A stretch of 64,000 nt of DNA from Salinivibrio sp. ES.052 (GCF_900141775.1 NZ_FSRI01000002.1:146501-210500); one strand, 5' to 3'. Counted from the stretch's first letter, positions 18,999 to 28,075 are shown. The notes: a model not told the origin generated them from the letters alone. Made by a program: numbers and translations.

Positions 18999-20318
18999 TC
19001 ATTGCCACCACATTGCCAACTCAGGGAAGATAATCACCAATGACAGCACGAACACTTGCAGGGCGATAAAAGGCAGGAGTGAGGTAAAAATCTCACCAAG
19101 ACTAATGTCTTTCGGGGCGACCGATTTAAGGTAGAAGGCAGCGGGTCCAAATGGTGGCGAAAGGAACGACACCTGCATGTTGAGGCAGAACACCACCCCG
19201 AACCAAATGGGGTCAAAACCAAGCCCGGTGATGATGGGCACAAAAATCGGCATGGTTAACAGCGCCACCCCGACCCAATCTAAAAACATCCCCAGCACGA
19301 GCAAAATAGCCATCATGATGAGTAAGGTACCTATCGCACTGCCGCCACTTAGGCTCAGGATCACTTGTTCAACAAAATCAATCCCACCCATCAGGTTGTA
19401 AATCCCGACCAATGCGCTGGCACCAATGCCAATCCACATGATCATCCCGCAGGTGCGCATGGTGGCAATCGCACTCTCTTTAAGCATCGAGAGGTTCATT
19501 TCACCGCGGACAATCGCAGACAGCATAATCCCCACCACGCCAAGCGCCGAGGCTTCGGTGACCGAGGCCACCCCAGTGTAGATACTGCCAAGCACTACAA
19601 CCACCGAGAAAAGGGGGAAAAACAGCGCTTTAAAGTAGCTCACTTGCGGTGCGTCTTCTTCGCCGCTGTCGCTTGGGAGCGGCGCCAGCGACGGGTTTAA
19701 CTTACAGCGAATCAACACATAAGCGATGTAACAGGCAGCAAGAATAAAGGCAGGGAGGAAAGATGCCTTGAACAAATCGCCAATCGACACACTGGCGGTC
19801 ATGCCGTAAATAATCAGTACGATACTGGGCGGCAACATGGTCCCCAGCGCGCCCCCGGCACAGGTAGTCCCGATCGCCAGTTTGCGATCATAACCAAGGC
19901 GGAGCATTTGCGGTAACGCCAAAATCCCCAGCAACACCGTCTCACCGCCAATTACGCCAGACATAGAAGCCAGCAGCACCGCGACCAAAATGGTTTGAAC
20001 TGCCACCCCGCCTCTCACCTTGCGCCCTAGGGACTTCATGGCATCGAAAAGATCTTTGGCGATGCCTGATCGGTCAAGCAGTGCCGCCATTAATACGAAC
20101 ATCGGCACGGCTAAAAAGACGTAACCGGAGGCAAAACTGTAGGTACGACTGGCAATTAACGGCATCGCCTCGGGGCCAAACCAAAAGAGGGTAAAAAAGA
20201 TCGCCACAAACCCAGAGACAAACGCCAATTGCATTCCAGTGAGTAGTAGCCCAATCAACATCACCAACATGAGGAGACTTCCCCACGCCAGTCCAATCGA
20301 AGATAAATCAAACATCAT
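18999..20318 (-). CDS. TRAP transporter large permease subunit (DctM type)
   Basis: A 439-residue integral membrane protein with about 12 hydrophobic segments, the sodium-coupled translocation subunit of a tripartite TRAP importer. Family signatures include VPMFVLMAALLDRSGIAKDL, GGETVLLGILALPQM, the GTTCAGGALGTMLPPSIVLIIYG loop with the ion-binding region, and FLDWVGVALLTMPIFVPI. GAGGAAT precedes the ATG at 20318. It overlaps the small-subunit gene by 11 bp. Position between the binding-protein gene and gntK, and the upstream GntR operator, suggest gluconate or a related sugar acid as substrate; this is inferred. Confidence 0.93.
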   Translation of the reverse strand: MMFDLSSIGLAWGSLLMLVMLIGLLLTGMQLAFVSGFVAIFFTLFWFGPEAMPLIASRTYSFASGYVFLAVPMFVLMAALLDRSGIAKDLFDAMKSLGRKVRGGVAVQTILVAVLLASMSGVIGGETVLLGILALPQMLRLGYDRKLAIGTTCAGGALGTMLPPSIVLIIYGMTASVSIGDLFKASFLPAFILAACYIAYVLIRCKLNPSLAPLPSDSGEEDAPQVSYFKALFFPLFSVVVVLGSIYTGVASVTEASALGVVGIMLSAIVRGEMNLSMLKESAIATMRTCGMIMWIGIGASALVGIYNLMGGIDFVEQVILSLSGGSAIGTLLIMMAILLVLGMFLDWVGVALLTMPIFVPIITGLGFDPIWFGVVFCLNMQVSFLSPPFGPAAFYLKSVAPKDISLGEIFTSLLPFIALQVFVLSLVIIFPELAMWWQ

Positions 20319-20865
20319 CTTTATTCCTCAGTCCCATCAGCTCTTGGATGAGGTGCAATACAAACTGGATCACGAGAATACACAGCGCGATAAAAATCAG
20401 CCCTTTAAGCAGCGCCGGATAGGGAGCATTGAGCACGGACCCTGAGGTCTCAAGCCGCAATTCTCCCCAAGGTGCAAACCAGGCTTCTTTGGCCAACAGG
20501 TACGCGGCATAGGCCAGCATGCTGGCAAACGCGAGTCCGACGAGGTGATGAACCAGGTTGAGGTACTTGCGCGTTTGTGACGACACTGCGTCGTAAACCA
20601 GGACCACACGCACATGACGATTGGCCGCGAAAGCATAAATGCCACCGATAATGAACAGTGAACCGCCGATAAATGAGGCCGTTTCATGCACCCAGGTGGT
20701 AGGCGAATCAAACACGTAGCGCATCACTACTTCATAAAAAGAGATAAAGACGGTGGCGATAAATAACCAACTTAATAGGTGGCTCGCCTTAATGATTGCC
20801 TTGTCGAGCACGTTTCTTGGGTGCTCTTCGGGCTCGGGCGGCGTATGAGGCGTTTGTTCAGTCAT
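20308..20865 (-). CDS. TRAP transporter small permease subunit (DctQ type)
   Basis: A 185-residue membrane protein with four hydrophobic helices, typical of DctQ: LLSWLFIATVFISFYEVVMRYVFDSPTTWVHE, followed by SFIGGSLFIIGGIYAF and two further helices. The RYVFDSPTTWVHE motif is the family hallmark. Start ATG 20865 (MTEQTPH) is preferred to a TTG five codons upstream. An N-terminal proline/glutamate-rich tail (TPPEPEEHP) is cytosolic. It works with the large subunit as the membrane half of the importer. Confidence 0.92.
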   Translation of the reverse strand: MTEQTPHTPPEPEEHPRNVLDKAIIKASHLLSWLFIATVFISFYEVVMRYVFDSPTTWVHETASFIGGSLFIIGGIYAFAANRHVRVVLVYDAVSSQTRKYLNLVHHLVGLAFASMLAYAAYLLAKEAWFAPWGELRLETSGSVLNAPYPALLKGLIFIALCILVIQFVLHLIQELMGLRNKDDV

Positions 20866-20883
20866 AAAATAGGTCCACAATCA

Positions 20884-20900
20884 GGAGGGCAACGCCCTCC
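20884..20900 (-). other. Intercistronic hairpin after the TRAP binding-protein gene
   Basis: GGAGGGC and GCCCTCC form a 7-bp perfect stem with a 3-nt loop in the 58-bp gap between the binding-protein gene and the small permease gene. No T-run follows, so it more likely protects the upstream mRNA from 3' decay than ends transcription, which would give more binding protein than permease. Confidence 0.7.
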
Positions 20901-20923
20901 TATCACTGACAAGGGGTTAGTAC

Positions 20924-21940
20924 TTACAACAAGCCATTGGTTTCTAAGAACTCGGTGACTGAGTCATACACCTTTTGCGCATTCGGTGAGCGCTCGGCAA
21001 ACACCTTCCATTGGGTTTTGGCGATTTCACGAAACTTCTTGCGTTCTTCGTCAGACCAATCGTGGATAGTGATCTCTGGGTTGGCTTTGGCCTCTTTCAC
21101 GGCTGCCATATCTGCCATTTTCAGTTGGGTGGTCATGTCGTAAGAAAAGTCACGAACAGAGGTTTTCAAAATGGTCTGCAAGTCTTCCGGCATCTTGTCC
21201 CATTTTTTCTGCGCAATAGAGATATCAATCAGTGGCAATGAGTGGAAGCCTGGCTGCACCGGATGCGAGGCAATATCGTTCATCCCCGCTTTTTGGTTGG
21301 TGGAAAACACGGTGTAATCGGCTGCATCAATGACGCCTTTACTCAGACCGGTAAAGACTTCCGAGCCCGGCAAGTTAACCGGTGTGGCGCCGGCGGCGGC
21401 AAACACTTGCTGCACCAAGCCTTCTGGGGCACGCAGCTTGAGTCCTTTCAGATCAGCCACGCCATCAATCGGTTTTTTAGAAATAAACGACTCAACGCCT
21501 GTGGTCGATGCGCCTACAAACTGCACACCATACGGGGCGTAAAGCTCGGTCATCAGCTCATTCCCGCCACCGTAATTCATGTATTGCAGCAGCTGGGTGG
21601 TATCGGACCAGGCACCGACCATATTACCAATCAAGCCAAAGGCCGGATCTTTGCCCGAAAAGTAGCCCGTGGCGGTGACATGGCCGTCCAGGATCCCCAT
21701 TTTTATCGCCCCAAGGGTCTCGGTGTGTTTCACCACAGAGCCGACAGGCAATAAATCGATATTGATTTGGCCATCAGACATGGTCTCAACACGATCCGCC
21801 CAGCGCTGCTGAACCTTAAAGTTGAGATCACCTGAGGGATCAGAGGATTGGATTTTCAGATTAAAATCCGCCGCCATCGCTGACACAGAGAACAAGCCAG
21901 AGATAGAGGCAGCGAGCAGGGTTTTCGTTATTGCTTTCAT
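20924..21940 (-). CDS. TRAP transporter substrate-binding protein (DctP type)
   Basis: A 338-residue periplasmic receptor. The signal peptide is MKAITKTLLAASISGLFSVSAMA followed by ADFNLKIQ. Family features include the QSSDPSGDLNFKVQQRWADRVE start, LKGLKLRAPEGLVQQVFAAAGATPVNLPGSEVFTGLSKGVIDAADYT with the substrate-contacting arginine in LRAPEG, and the DLQTILKTSVRDFS helix. ATG 21940 fits the signal peptide; longer in-frame starts do not. It is the first gene of the operon, preceded by a promoter with an overlapping GntR operator. Substrate is inferred to be gluconate from operon and operator, not from the binding pocket. Confidence 0.93.
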   Translation of the reverse strand: MKAITKTLLAASISGLFSVSAMAADFNLKIQSSDPSGDLNFKVQQRWADRVETMSDGQINIDLLPVGSVVKHTETLGAIKMGILDGHVTATGYFSGKDPAFGLIGNMVGAWSDTTQLLQYMNYGGGNELMTELYAPYGVQFVGASTTGVESFISKKPIDGVADLKGLKLRAPEGLVQQVFAAAGATPVNLPGSEVFTGLSKGVIDAADYTVFSTNQKAGMNDIASHPVQPGFHSLPLIDISIAQKKWDKMPEDLQTILKTSVRDFSYDMTTQLKMADMAAVKEAKANPEITIHDWSDEERKKFREIAKTQWKVFAERSPNAQKVYDSVTEFLETNGLL

Positions 21941-22014
21941 CGTAGTAGGTCCTTGTTTTATTTCCATTTGTTCCGCGTTATTGGAATGCCGATTAACCCG
22001 AACACTGGATGTAA

Positions 22015-22043
22015 TTGTTATGTTACCAGCCTTCCTTTCACAA
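22015..22043 (-). promoter_or_regulatory. Candidate promoter of the TRAP-gntK-gnd operon
   Basis: On the minus strand TTGTGA (22038-22043) is separated by 17 bp from TAACAA (22015-22020), about 75 bp before the binding-protein start. The -35 box abuts the GntR palindrome. Confidence 0.5.
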
Positions 22044-22044
22044 A

Positions 22045-22058
22045 AGTTACCGGTAACA
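22045..22058. promoter_or_regulatory. GntR operator upstream of the TRAP operon
   Basis: AGTTACCGGTAACA contains a perfect 12-bp palindrome GTTACCGGTAAC, identical in core to the E. coli GntR operator (TGTTACCGGTAACA). It lies against the putative -35 element, so bound repressor would block RNA polymerase. A half site TGTTACC lies nearby at 22020-22026. Confidence 0.82.
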
Positions 22059-22131
22059 CTAAGCAATGAACAGAGATCAAACTCACAGTTATTGACTAAC
22101 TTGTCACAAGCGATAACGGGAAGGAGGGAAA

Positions 22132-22147
22132 TGTGAGGCAAGCCACA
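22132..22147. promoter_or_regulatory. CRP-like site upstream of the TRAP operon
   Basis: TGTGAGGCAAGCCACA matches the CRP consensus TGTGA-N6-TCACA at 9 of 10 positions. It lies about 90 bp upstream of the candidate -35, far but workable for catabolite control of gluconate use. Confidence 0.5.
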
Positions 22148-22199
22148 TGATGGGCTCACCGTTTACTTGGCTCTCATCAAATCATTAGACATGAAAGGA

Positions 22200-22224
22200 G
22201 CCCCACCCTGAAATTGGGTAGGGC
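22200..22224 (-). terminator. Terminator after the peptide ABC operon
   Basis: A 9-bp stem (GCCCTACCC / GGGTGGGGC on the minus strand, one T-G pair) begins 6 bp after the stop of the last ATPase gene and is followed by a short pyrimidine stretch TCCTTTC. Confidence 0.6.
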
Positions 22225-22229
22225 GACAC

Positions 22230-23087
22230 TTAACCGATAGTTTCAGGCTTTTTTTCGGCCACCGGTTGCTCGGCGCGGCGTTTGTGTTTGCGGTATTTGG
22301 GATGGGTGATCGGAATCGCGGAGAGTAGCGTTTGCGTGTACTCGTGCTGCGGCTGATGGTAGACGGTTTCGGTCGGTCCTTCTTCCACCACATGACCAAA
22401 GTACATCACCGCCACCTTATCGGAGATATGACGGACCACCGATAAGTCATGGGAGATAAAAATCATCGCCAAGTTCATCTCTTGCTGTAACTTCAGCAGT
22501 AAGTTAAGAATCTGTGCCTGCACCGACACATCCAAGGCAGAGACGGATTCGTCACAAATAAGCAGTTTCGGTTTAAGGGCGATCGCCCGCGCAATACCAA
22601 TCCGCTGACGCTGGCCGCCCGAGAACTCGTGCGGATAGCGGTTGACCGCATCGTGGGGCAAGCTGACTTTATCTAGCAGCTCAAGCACCCATTGGCGGCG
22701 TTCTTTCGCACTACCAACACCATGAATGATAAAAGGCTCTTCTAAGATCCCACCAATGGTATGACGCTGGTTTAGCGACTCGAGCGGGTCTTGAAAGACA
22801 ATCTGCATATCTTTACGCAGTGGACGCATCTGACGTGGCGACAAATGCGTGATGTCTTTACCTTCAAAAAAGATCTTACCTTCGGTGGGCTCAAACAGCT
22901 TAAGTATGGTGCGGCCAAGGGTGCTTTTGCCACATCCCGATTCCCCCACCAGCCCGAGCGTTTCACCTTGTGACACCGAGAGCGATACGCCATCGACGGC
23001 TTTAATGGTGTAGCCTTGACGAAGCAGGCCTTTGCCCGAGACAAAATACTGCTTCAGACTTTCTACTCTGAGGACTTCCTTGCTCAT
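22230..23087 (-). CDS. Peptide ABC transporter ATPase, OppF/DppF type
   Basis: Cytosolic ATPase of an oligopeptide/dipeptide-type importer, 285 residues. Motifs: Walker [16 protein letters not shown]-loop [17 protein letters not shown] signature [16 protein letters not shown], Walker [13 protein letters not shown], and H-loop ISHDLSV. The C-terminal [10 protein letters not shown]-type segment is the oligopeptide-transporter extension. ATG 23087 ([10 protein letters not shown]) has AGGAG six bases upstream; an in-frame start at 23102 is less likely. Last gene of the five-gene operon. In E. coli YejF both ATPase halves are fused in one chain; here they are two genes. Confidence 0.93.
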   Translation of the reverse strand: MSKEVLRVESLKQYFVSGKGLLRQGYTIKAVDGVSLSVSQGETLGLVGESGCGKSTLGRTILKLFEPTEGKIFFEGKDITHLSPRQMRPLRKDMQIVFQDPLESLNQRHTIGGILEEPFIIHGVGSAKERRQWVLELLDKVSLPHDAVNRYPHEFSGGQRQRIGIARAIALKPKLLICDESVSALDVSVQAQILNLLLKLQQEMNLAMIFISHDLSVVRHISDKVAVMYFGHVVEEGPTETVYHQPQHEYTQTLLSAIPITHPKYRKHKRRAEQPVAEKKPETIG

Positions 23088-23102
23088 CTCGTTCTCCTGC
23101 AA

Positions 23103-23969
23103 CTACGTGGATGATGGCGCGGCATCAAAGTCTTCCAACGGCCGAATATCAATCATCTGTTTGGGTTGATGAGTACGCCCCGGCATTAATCCCAACAGCC
23201 GCTTGGTATACGGATGGGATGGGTGATCAAAGAGTGTGAAAATATCGGCCCGTTCGCGAATTTGCCCGTCATACATCACCGCCACATCGTCACACACCTC
23301 GGCGACCACTCCCAAATCATGAGTGATAAAAATCACCGCCATACCGGTTTCTTCTTGCAGCTCGTTAATCAGATCCAAAATTGAGGCCTGCACCGTCACA
23401 TCTAGGGCAGTGGTTGGCTCATCACAAATCAAGAGGTCAGGCTTGCAGGCCAGTGCCATCGCGATCATTACCCGCTGACGCATCCCGCCGGATAGGTTAT
23501 GCGGATACTCGTTCAGTCGCTTTTCTGGCATCGGGATTTTCACCTTAGCCAGCATATCGAGCGCACACGCCGCACGTGCTTTTTTGTCGAGCTCTGGGCG
23601 GTGTAGCGTCAAGACTTCATTGATTTGCCGGCCAATGGTGTGCACAGGGTTCAGCGCCGTCATCGGGTCTTGAAAGATAATCGAGATCCGATTGCCGCGC
23701 ATCGCATAGCGCTCTTTGGCGGGCAAGGTCACCAAGTCGGTCCCGCGGTACAAGATTTCACCGCCCGTCACCTGCCCGTAAGGCTTAGGCAGTAAGCCCA
23801 TGATCGACATCGCTGTAACACTTTTGCCGCTGCCCGACTCGCCCACTAAGCCGAGCGTGCGCCCGGCTTTCACCTCAAAGCTTACCCCGTGAAGTACCTC
23901 ACGGGGGCCATCGTCAGTGGTAAAATTAACGGTCAAATCCTTAACCGAAAGAATGACATCCTGGGTCAT
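23103..23969 (-). CDS. Peptide ABC transporter ATPase, OppD/DppD type
   Basis: Partner ATPase, 288 residues. Walker A GLVGESGSGKSVTAMSIMGLL, Q-loop IIFQDPMTALNPVHTIG, signature LSGGMRQRVMIAMALA, Walker B LLICDEPTTALD and H-loop ITHDLGVVAEVCD are all intact. HPYTKRLLGLMPGR is the C-terminal oligopeptide-family extension; the Cys cluster that binds iron-sulfur in some OppD proteins is absent. GAGG lies just before the ATG. It follows the binding-protein gene by 8 bp and precedes the OppF-type gene by 15 bp. Confidence 0.93.
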   Translation of the reverse strand: MTQDVILSVKDLTVNFTTDDGPREVLHGVSFEVKAGRTLGLVGESGSGKSVTAMSIMGLLPKPYGQVTGGEILYRGTDLVTLPAKERYAMRGNRISIIFQDPMTALNPVHTIGRQINEVLTLHRPELDKKARAACALDMLAKVKIPMPEKRLNEYPHNLSGGMRQRVMIAMALACKPDLLICDEPTTALDVTVQASILDLINELQEETGMAVIFITHDLGVVAEVCDDVAVMYDGQIRERADIFTLFDHPSHPYTKRLLGLMPGRTHQPKQMIDIRPLEDFDAAPSST

Positions 23970-23977
23970 AACCGCCT

Positions 23978-25804
23978 CTACAGCTTGTATCTGTCATCAA
24001 TGATGGTCACCGGCTCAAAGGCTTTGTCCTCGTCCATGGCCTCTTCGGTGGCGTCTTTCATTTCTTCATCAATCCAGAAGGTGCCAAAGCCCATCACGCG
24101 GCCGCTGGTCACCATCTTCTCGGTGCGCTTGGTCATCGCGTTATCTGGGATTTGCACATAACGCCAAAAACCTTGACGCACATAGGGCACCATGTACCCG
24201 GGCACAATCACACTGGCTTCTGAGATCTTAGCGCGGATCTGGTGCGACAGCTGGTATTTCTTCGCCATGTCGAACTCGGTCTTGTACGCCATGATCAGCT
24301 TATCCAGCGCCGGGGAGCTATAATTGGTGTGGTTATTGGTTTGCTTTTTATTGGCGTTATCCGAGTGGAAGTACTCCCAATAGGCCGGGATTTCTGAGGT
24401 GCCCATATTAAGAAACGCTAGCTGATGCTTTTTCTCCAGCACGTATTTAAACGCCGATGAGCCATCAACCAGGTGAATGGTAAAATCCAACCCCGCTTGC
24501 TTCGCTTGCTCTTTCAAATAGGCAATACGCGGCGTGTGATGCTGATACCCATAAGTGATGGCAAAGCTTAAGCGCTCACCTTTGTCATTAACACGAATAC
24601 CGTCGGGCCCCACTTGGTCAAAGCCGGCTTTTTCGAAATAGCTGATCGCTTTTTCAGGGTCAAACGGTGGTGGCGTCGCACCATCGTTGTCGTACTCACC
24701 ATGACCATGTCCCATTGCATGCGGCTTGCGTGAGTAATCACCGCGGGTAATGTTTTCAATCATGCCATCAAAGTCGGTGGCATAGATGATGCCTTTGCGC
24801 ACATTGATGTCATCGAGCAGCGGCATGGCGGTATTCATCCATAAACCACCCGCGCCAACCGGCACCTCGTTGTGGCCCCAGAATTTGGTGATATAGCCTT
24901 TTCTATAAGGTTCAGATTGGGTTTTGTCGTGCCACACATCCGGTAATAGCAAGTCGAACACATCCAAGTTGCCTTTTTCAAAGTGCTTCATGGCGATATC
25001 GTTATCCCGGATCACACGCAGGCGAATTTTGTCGACGTTATAGCGGTGCTGATAATAGGGGTTGGTGTAGCCCCACCAGTCATCGACATGCTCAAAGGTG
25101 ACGCTGCGGCCTTTTTGCACCCGCGCTAATTCGTACGGACCCAGGGTGGGCGTCGCTTTGAAGTTATAACGACGCACAAAGTCGTCGGCAATGCCGTCTT
25201 GGTTTTCATCTTTACGCGGATTGGCGTAAAAATGCGCGGGACGTGGGACCAAACTACCCAAGGTGTACATCAGATCTTCGTCACTTTTCTCTATCGCGGT
25301 CGATATCGCAATGGTGTGTTGGTCAATTTTCTCTACCCCACCAATGGTGTTGGTGTAGTAGTCGTTGTACCAAGGGGCAACAATGTCTTTCGAGCGGTAG
25401 AACTGCATCATAAAGACAAAATCATCAGCGGTGACGGGCTCGCCATCCGACCAGGTCGCCTCTGGGTTAAGCTTAAAATAGATGGTTTTATGGTCGTCGC
25501 CATAGGCCCACTCGTTGGCCAAATCCGGGATCCATTCCAGCGTGTCAGGGTGGCGCTTTACCAATGAGGGCATTTCATCGAGAAAATAGCTGCGCAGGCC
25601 TGAGTTGGAGTCTGGGCCTACCGTGCGCAGCGTCTGGGGAAAGGAGCTTAAGTGTGAGCGCAGAACGCCGCCGCGCTTGGCGTCGGGAGAGCCGATTTTA
25701 GGCGCATCCCAGTTGGTTTGCCAATTGAGGTTTTCAGGCAAATCCGCCGCCCAGCCAGTCAGGCTAAACATTGAGATTGAGGTCGCAAGGATCAGTTTTT
25801 TCAT
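23978..25804 (-). CDS. yejA: Extracellular solute-binding protein family 5, YejA-like peptide receptor
   Basis: A 608-residue periplasmic receptor with signal peptide MKKLILATSISMFSLTGWAA. Family-5 motifs: FKLNPEATWSDGEPVTADDFVFMMQF, TLGPYELARVQKGRSVTFEHVDDWWG, and DDINVRKGIIYATDFDGMI. The overall pattern (WQTNWDAPKIGSPDAKRGG, FPQTLRTVGPDSNSGLRSY) is that of YejA-type receptors, which take oligopeptides and, in E. coli, microcin C. ATG 25804 has AAGGA eight bases upstream and is required for the signal peptide. In E. coli yejA is first; here the receptor is third, after both permeases. Confidence 0.88.
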   Translation of the reverse strand: MKKLILATSISMFSLTGWAADLPENLNWQTNWDAPKIGSPDAKRGGVLRSHLSSFPQTLRTVGPDSNSGLRSYFLDEMPSLVKRHPDTLEWIPDLANEWAYGDDHKTIYFKLNPEATWSDGEPVTADDFVFMMQFYRSKDIVAPWYNDYYTNTIGGVEKIDQHTIAISTAIEKSDEDLMYTLGSLVPRPAHFYANPRKDENQDGIADDFVRRYNFKATPTLGPYELARVQKGRSVTFEHVDDWWGYTNPYYQHRYNVDKIRLRVIRDNDIAMKHFEKGNLDVFDLLLPDVWHDKTQSEPYRKGYITKFWGHNEVPVGAGGLWMNTAMPLLDDINVRKGIIYATDFDGMIENITRGDYSRKPHAMGHGHGEYDNDGATPPPFDPEKAISYFEKAGFDQVGPDGIRVNDKGERLSFAITYGYQHHTPRIAYLKEQAKQAGLDFTIHLVDGSSAFKYVLEKKHQLAFLNMGTSEIPAYWEYFHSDNANKKQTNNHTNYSSPALDKLIMAYKTEFDMAKKYQLSHQIRAKISEASVIVPGYMVPYVRQGFWRYVQIPDNAMTKRTEKMVTSGRVMGFGTFWIDEEMKDATEEAMDEDKAFEPVTIIDDRYKL

Positions 25805-25850
25805 CGTGATTTCCTTATCGTGATTCAAACATTGCACATTGTGTTTAACG

Positions 25851-26906
25851 TTAGTCGTAACGGGTGAATTTTTTCGGGTCGAACGCGGCGCGCACCGCTT
25901 CACCAATGAAGGTCACCATCACCAATACCACCACCAGTGAGGTCACCACGGACGCAACAATCCATGGCGCGTCCAAATTTGATTTGCCTTGCTGCAACAG
26001 CTCGCCCCAACTTGGCGTCGGCGGCATCAGTCCTAGGCCGAGATAATCCAGCGCCGTTAGCGCGGTAATATTGAGTGCGATGGTAAAGGGCGCCAAGGTC
26101 ACAATCATCACCATGGTATTGGGCAAAATATGACGGAATAAGATCCGGCTGGTCGAGGCACCGAGTGCACGCGCGGCCATCACATAATCACGCGCTGACT
26201 CTTTATAGGTCATGGTGCGCATATACCAAGTAATCGCCATCCAGCCAAACAACACGTTAATCCCCACAAACAGAGAAAAAGTGGGCTGGAGAATCGAGAC
26301 CAAAATCATGATCACGTACAAAAAAGGCACCATCGACCAGATTTCGATAAAGCGTTGGAAGAAAAGGTCAAACTTGCCGCCCCAAAAGCCCATCGCACAG
26401 CCGACAGCCGTGCCAATCGCATAGGAAGCGGCCATGGTGAGCAACGCAAAGCCCATGGCGATACGAAAGCCGTACACCAAGCGGGCGAGGATGTCGCGAC
26501 CAATCTCATCCGTGCCAAGGTAATGCTGATGCTCAGCACTGGGCGCTGTCGGCGGGAAATCACCGCTAAAGTCTTGCTCAAGCGGGTTCCACGGCACTAG
26601 GGGCATCACCACATAATTATCGCCACCTTGCGCGGCAAAGGCTTTGGCGAGCTGACGATAGTTGGCCTCACTGGTTCCTACCTGCCCAAAATCGCTCGCC
26701 AAGTGCACATCACTCAATACGGGGAAGTAGTAATCGCCGTTGTACTTAACCATTAATGCTTTACTGTTGATCAACAGCTCGGCAAACAGCGACAACACCA
26801 GCATGGTGGTCAAGATCATAAACGACCAGTAACCGCGTTTAATTTGCTTAAAGCTGCGGATTTTCTTTTGAGTTAAAGGGCTAAGCGTCAACATATCAAG
26901 ATCCAA
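25851..26906 (-). CDS. yejE: Peptide ABC transporter permease YejE
   Basis: Inner-membrane permease, 351 residues, very like E. coli YejE: RRGYWSFMILTTMLVLSLFAELLINSKALMVKYNGDYYFPVL, HYLGTDEIGRDILARLVYGFRIAMGF, and the ATPase-contact EAA-type loop YVMAARALGASTSRILFRHILPN. About six membrane helices with a long periplasmic loop after helix 1. Its start overlaps the yejB stop by 11 bp, indicating coupled translation. Confidence 0.92.
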   Translation of the reverse strand: MDLDMLTLSPLTQKKIRSFKQIKRGYWSFMILTTMLVLSLFAELLINSKALMVKYNGDYYFPVLSDVHLASDFGQVGTSEANYRQLAKAFAAQGGDNYVVMPLVPWNPLEQDFSGDFPPTAPSAEHQHYLGTDEIGRDILARLVYGFRIAMGFALLTMAASYAIGTAVGCAMGFWGGKFDLFFQRFIEIWSMVPFLYVIMILVSILQPTFSLFVGINVLFGWMAITWYMRTMTYKESARDYVMAARALGASTSRILFRHILPNTMVMIVTLAPFTIALNITALTALDYLGLGLMPPTPSWGELLQQGKSNLDAPWIVASVVTSLVVVLVMVTFIGEAVRAAFDPKKFTRYD

Positions 26907-27921
26907 ACTTCACGCGAGGGTCAACCATAGCAACACAGATATCAGAGATAATGTTGCCGGCCAGCAGTAAAAGCGCATTGATGGCGACAATGCCCATTAC
27001 CACCGGATAATCGCGCTCCATAATGGACTCATAGCCAAGCAAGCCAATGCCGTTGATATTAAAAATCACTTCAATCAAAAACGCGCCAGTCATAAAGAAC
27101 AATAGAGAGTTGCCAAAATGGCTAGCTATCGGAATTAAGCTGTTGCGCAGCGCGTGCTTGCGTACTGCCGAGCGGAACGGTAATCCTTTGGCGATGGCAG
27201 TACGGATATAATCGGCAGATAAATTTTCCATCAGGTTGTTTTTCATCGTCATGGTCAAAGTAGCGAAGTCACCAATCAGATAACAAATCAGCGGCAGTAC
27301 CGCATGCCACATCACATCTTTGGCGCGCTCCCAAAAACTGGTGGCGTCGTAGTAAGCGTCCCCCACAAAGCCCCCCATCGGGAACCATTCGAGGTGATAG
27401 CTAAACAAGGTGATCAGCAATACCCCCACCACATAGCCGGGTAAGGCAAACCCAATAAAGATCAGCACAGAGGAAGAGGAGTCAAACACCGAACCGTGTT
27501 TGAGGGCTTTGTAATAACCAAGCGGAAGAGAAATAAAATAACTGATAAAGAAGGTCATCCCGCCGTAAAACAGCGAGACGGGCAGACGCTCGGCAATCAT
27601 ATCGGTGACCGGCTCGTAGTAGCGGGTCGACTCGCCCAAGTCCAAGTTGGCCAGTTTGCCGAGCCAATCCACATAGGCCTCGAGTACGGGTTTATCGAGG
27701 CCGTAAAATGCCTTGAGTTCAGCAATCTGATCGTCTGATAACGCTGAGCTATCGCCAGCTCGCTGCAAGCTCGAGCCTCCATCGGCCTGTGCCTGCATTT
27801 GCGTCATCATCCGCTCGACGGGCCCCCCGGGCACGAGGCGGGTGATACCAAAGATCAAAATGGTAACGCCAAGAAACGTCGGCACCACCAACAATAACCG
27901 GCGTAAAAAGTACGACAGCAT
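26896..27921 (-). CDS. yejB: Peptide ABC transporter permease YejB
   Basis: Inner-membrane permease, 341 residues (E. coli YejB has 364). The N-terminus MLSYFLRRLLLVVPTFLGVTILIFGITRLVPGGPVERM is characteristic of DppB/OppB-type permeases; the EAA loop is YIRTAIAKGLPFRSAVRKHALRNSLIP and the C-terminus RDYPVVMGIVAINALLLLAGNIISDICVAMVDPRVKFGS. First gene of the operon yejB-yejE-yejA-ATPase-ATPase, transcribed away from the MATE gene across a 685-bp gap. Confidence 0.92.
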   Translation of the reverse strand: MLSYFLRRLLLVVPTFLGVTILIFGITRLVPGGPVERMMTQMQAQADGGSSLQRAGDSSALSDDQIAELKAFYGLDKPVLEAYVDWLGKLANLDLGESTRYYEPVTDMIAERLPVSLFYGGMTFFISYFISLPLGYYKALKHGSVFDSSSSVLIFIGFALPGYVVGVLLITLFSYHLEWFPMGGFVGDAYYDATSFWERAKDVMWHAVLPLICYLIGDFATLTMTMKNNLMENLSADYIRTAIAKGLPFRSAVRKHALRNSLIPIASHFGNSLLFFMTGAFLIEVIFNINGIGLLGYESIMERDYPVVMGIVAINALLLLAGNIISDICVAMVDPRVKFGS

Positions 27922-28046
27922 AGTCCACTACTCCCTGTCCACTGTCTGATATTTTTGCAGACCACTGCGCCTGCCGTTGTGCTCTCTTGGCCATCCTAAG
28001 CACTGAAAGCAACACTACGTATTACACACTTACATAAAGTGGTCTA

Positions 28047-28075
28047 TATTTATCTTGAATCTTGGTCACAATCAA
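28047..28075 (-). promoter_or_regulatory. Candidate yejB promoter
   Basis: On the minus strand TTGATT (28070-28075), 17-bp spacer, TAAATA (28047-28052), 126 bp before the yejB start. Only a consensus match. Confidence 0.35.
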
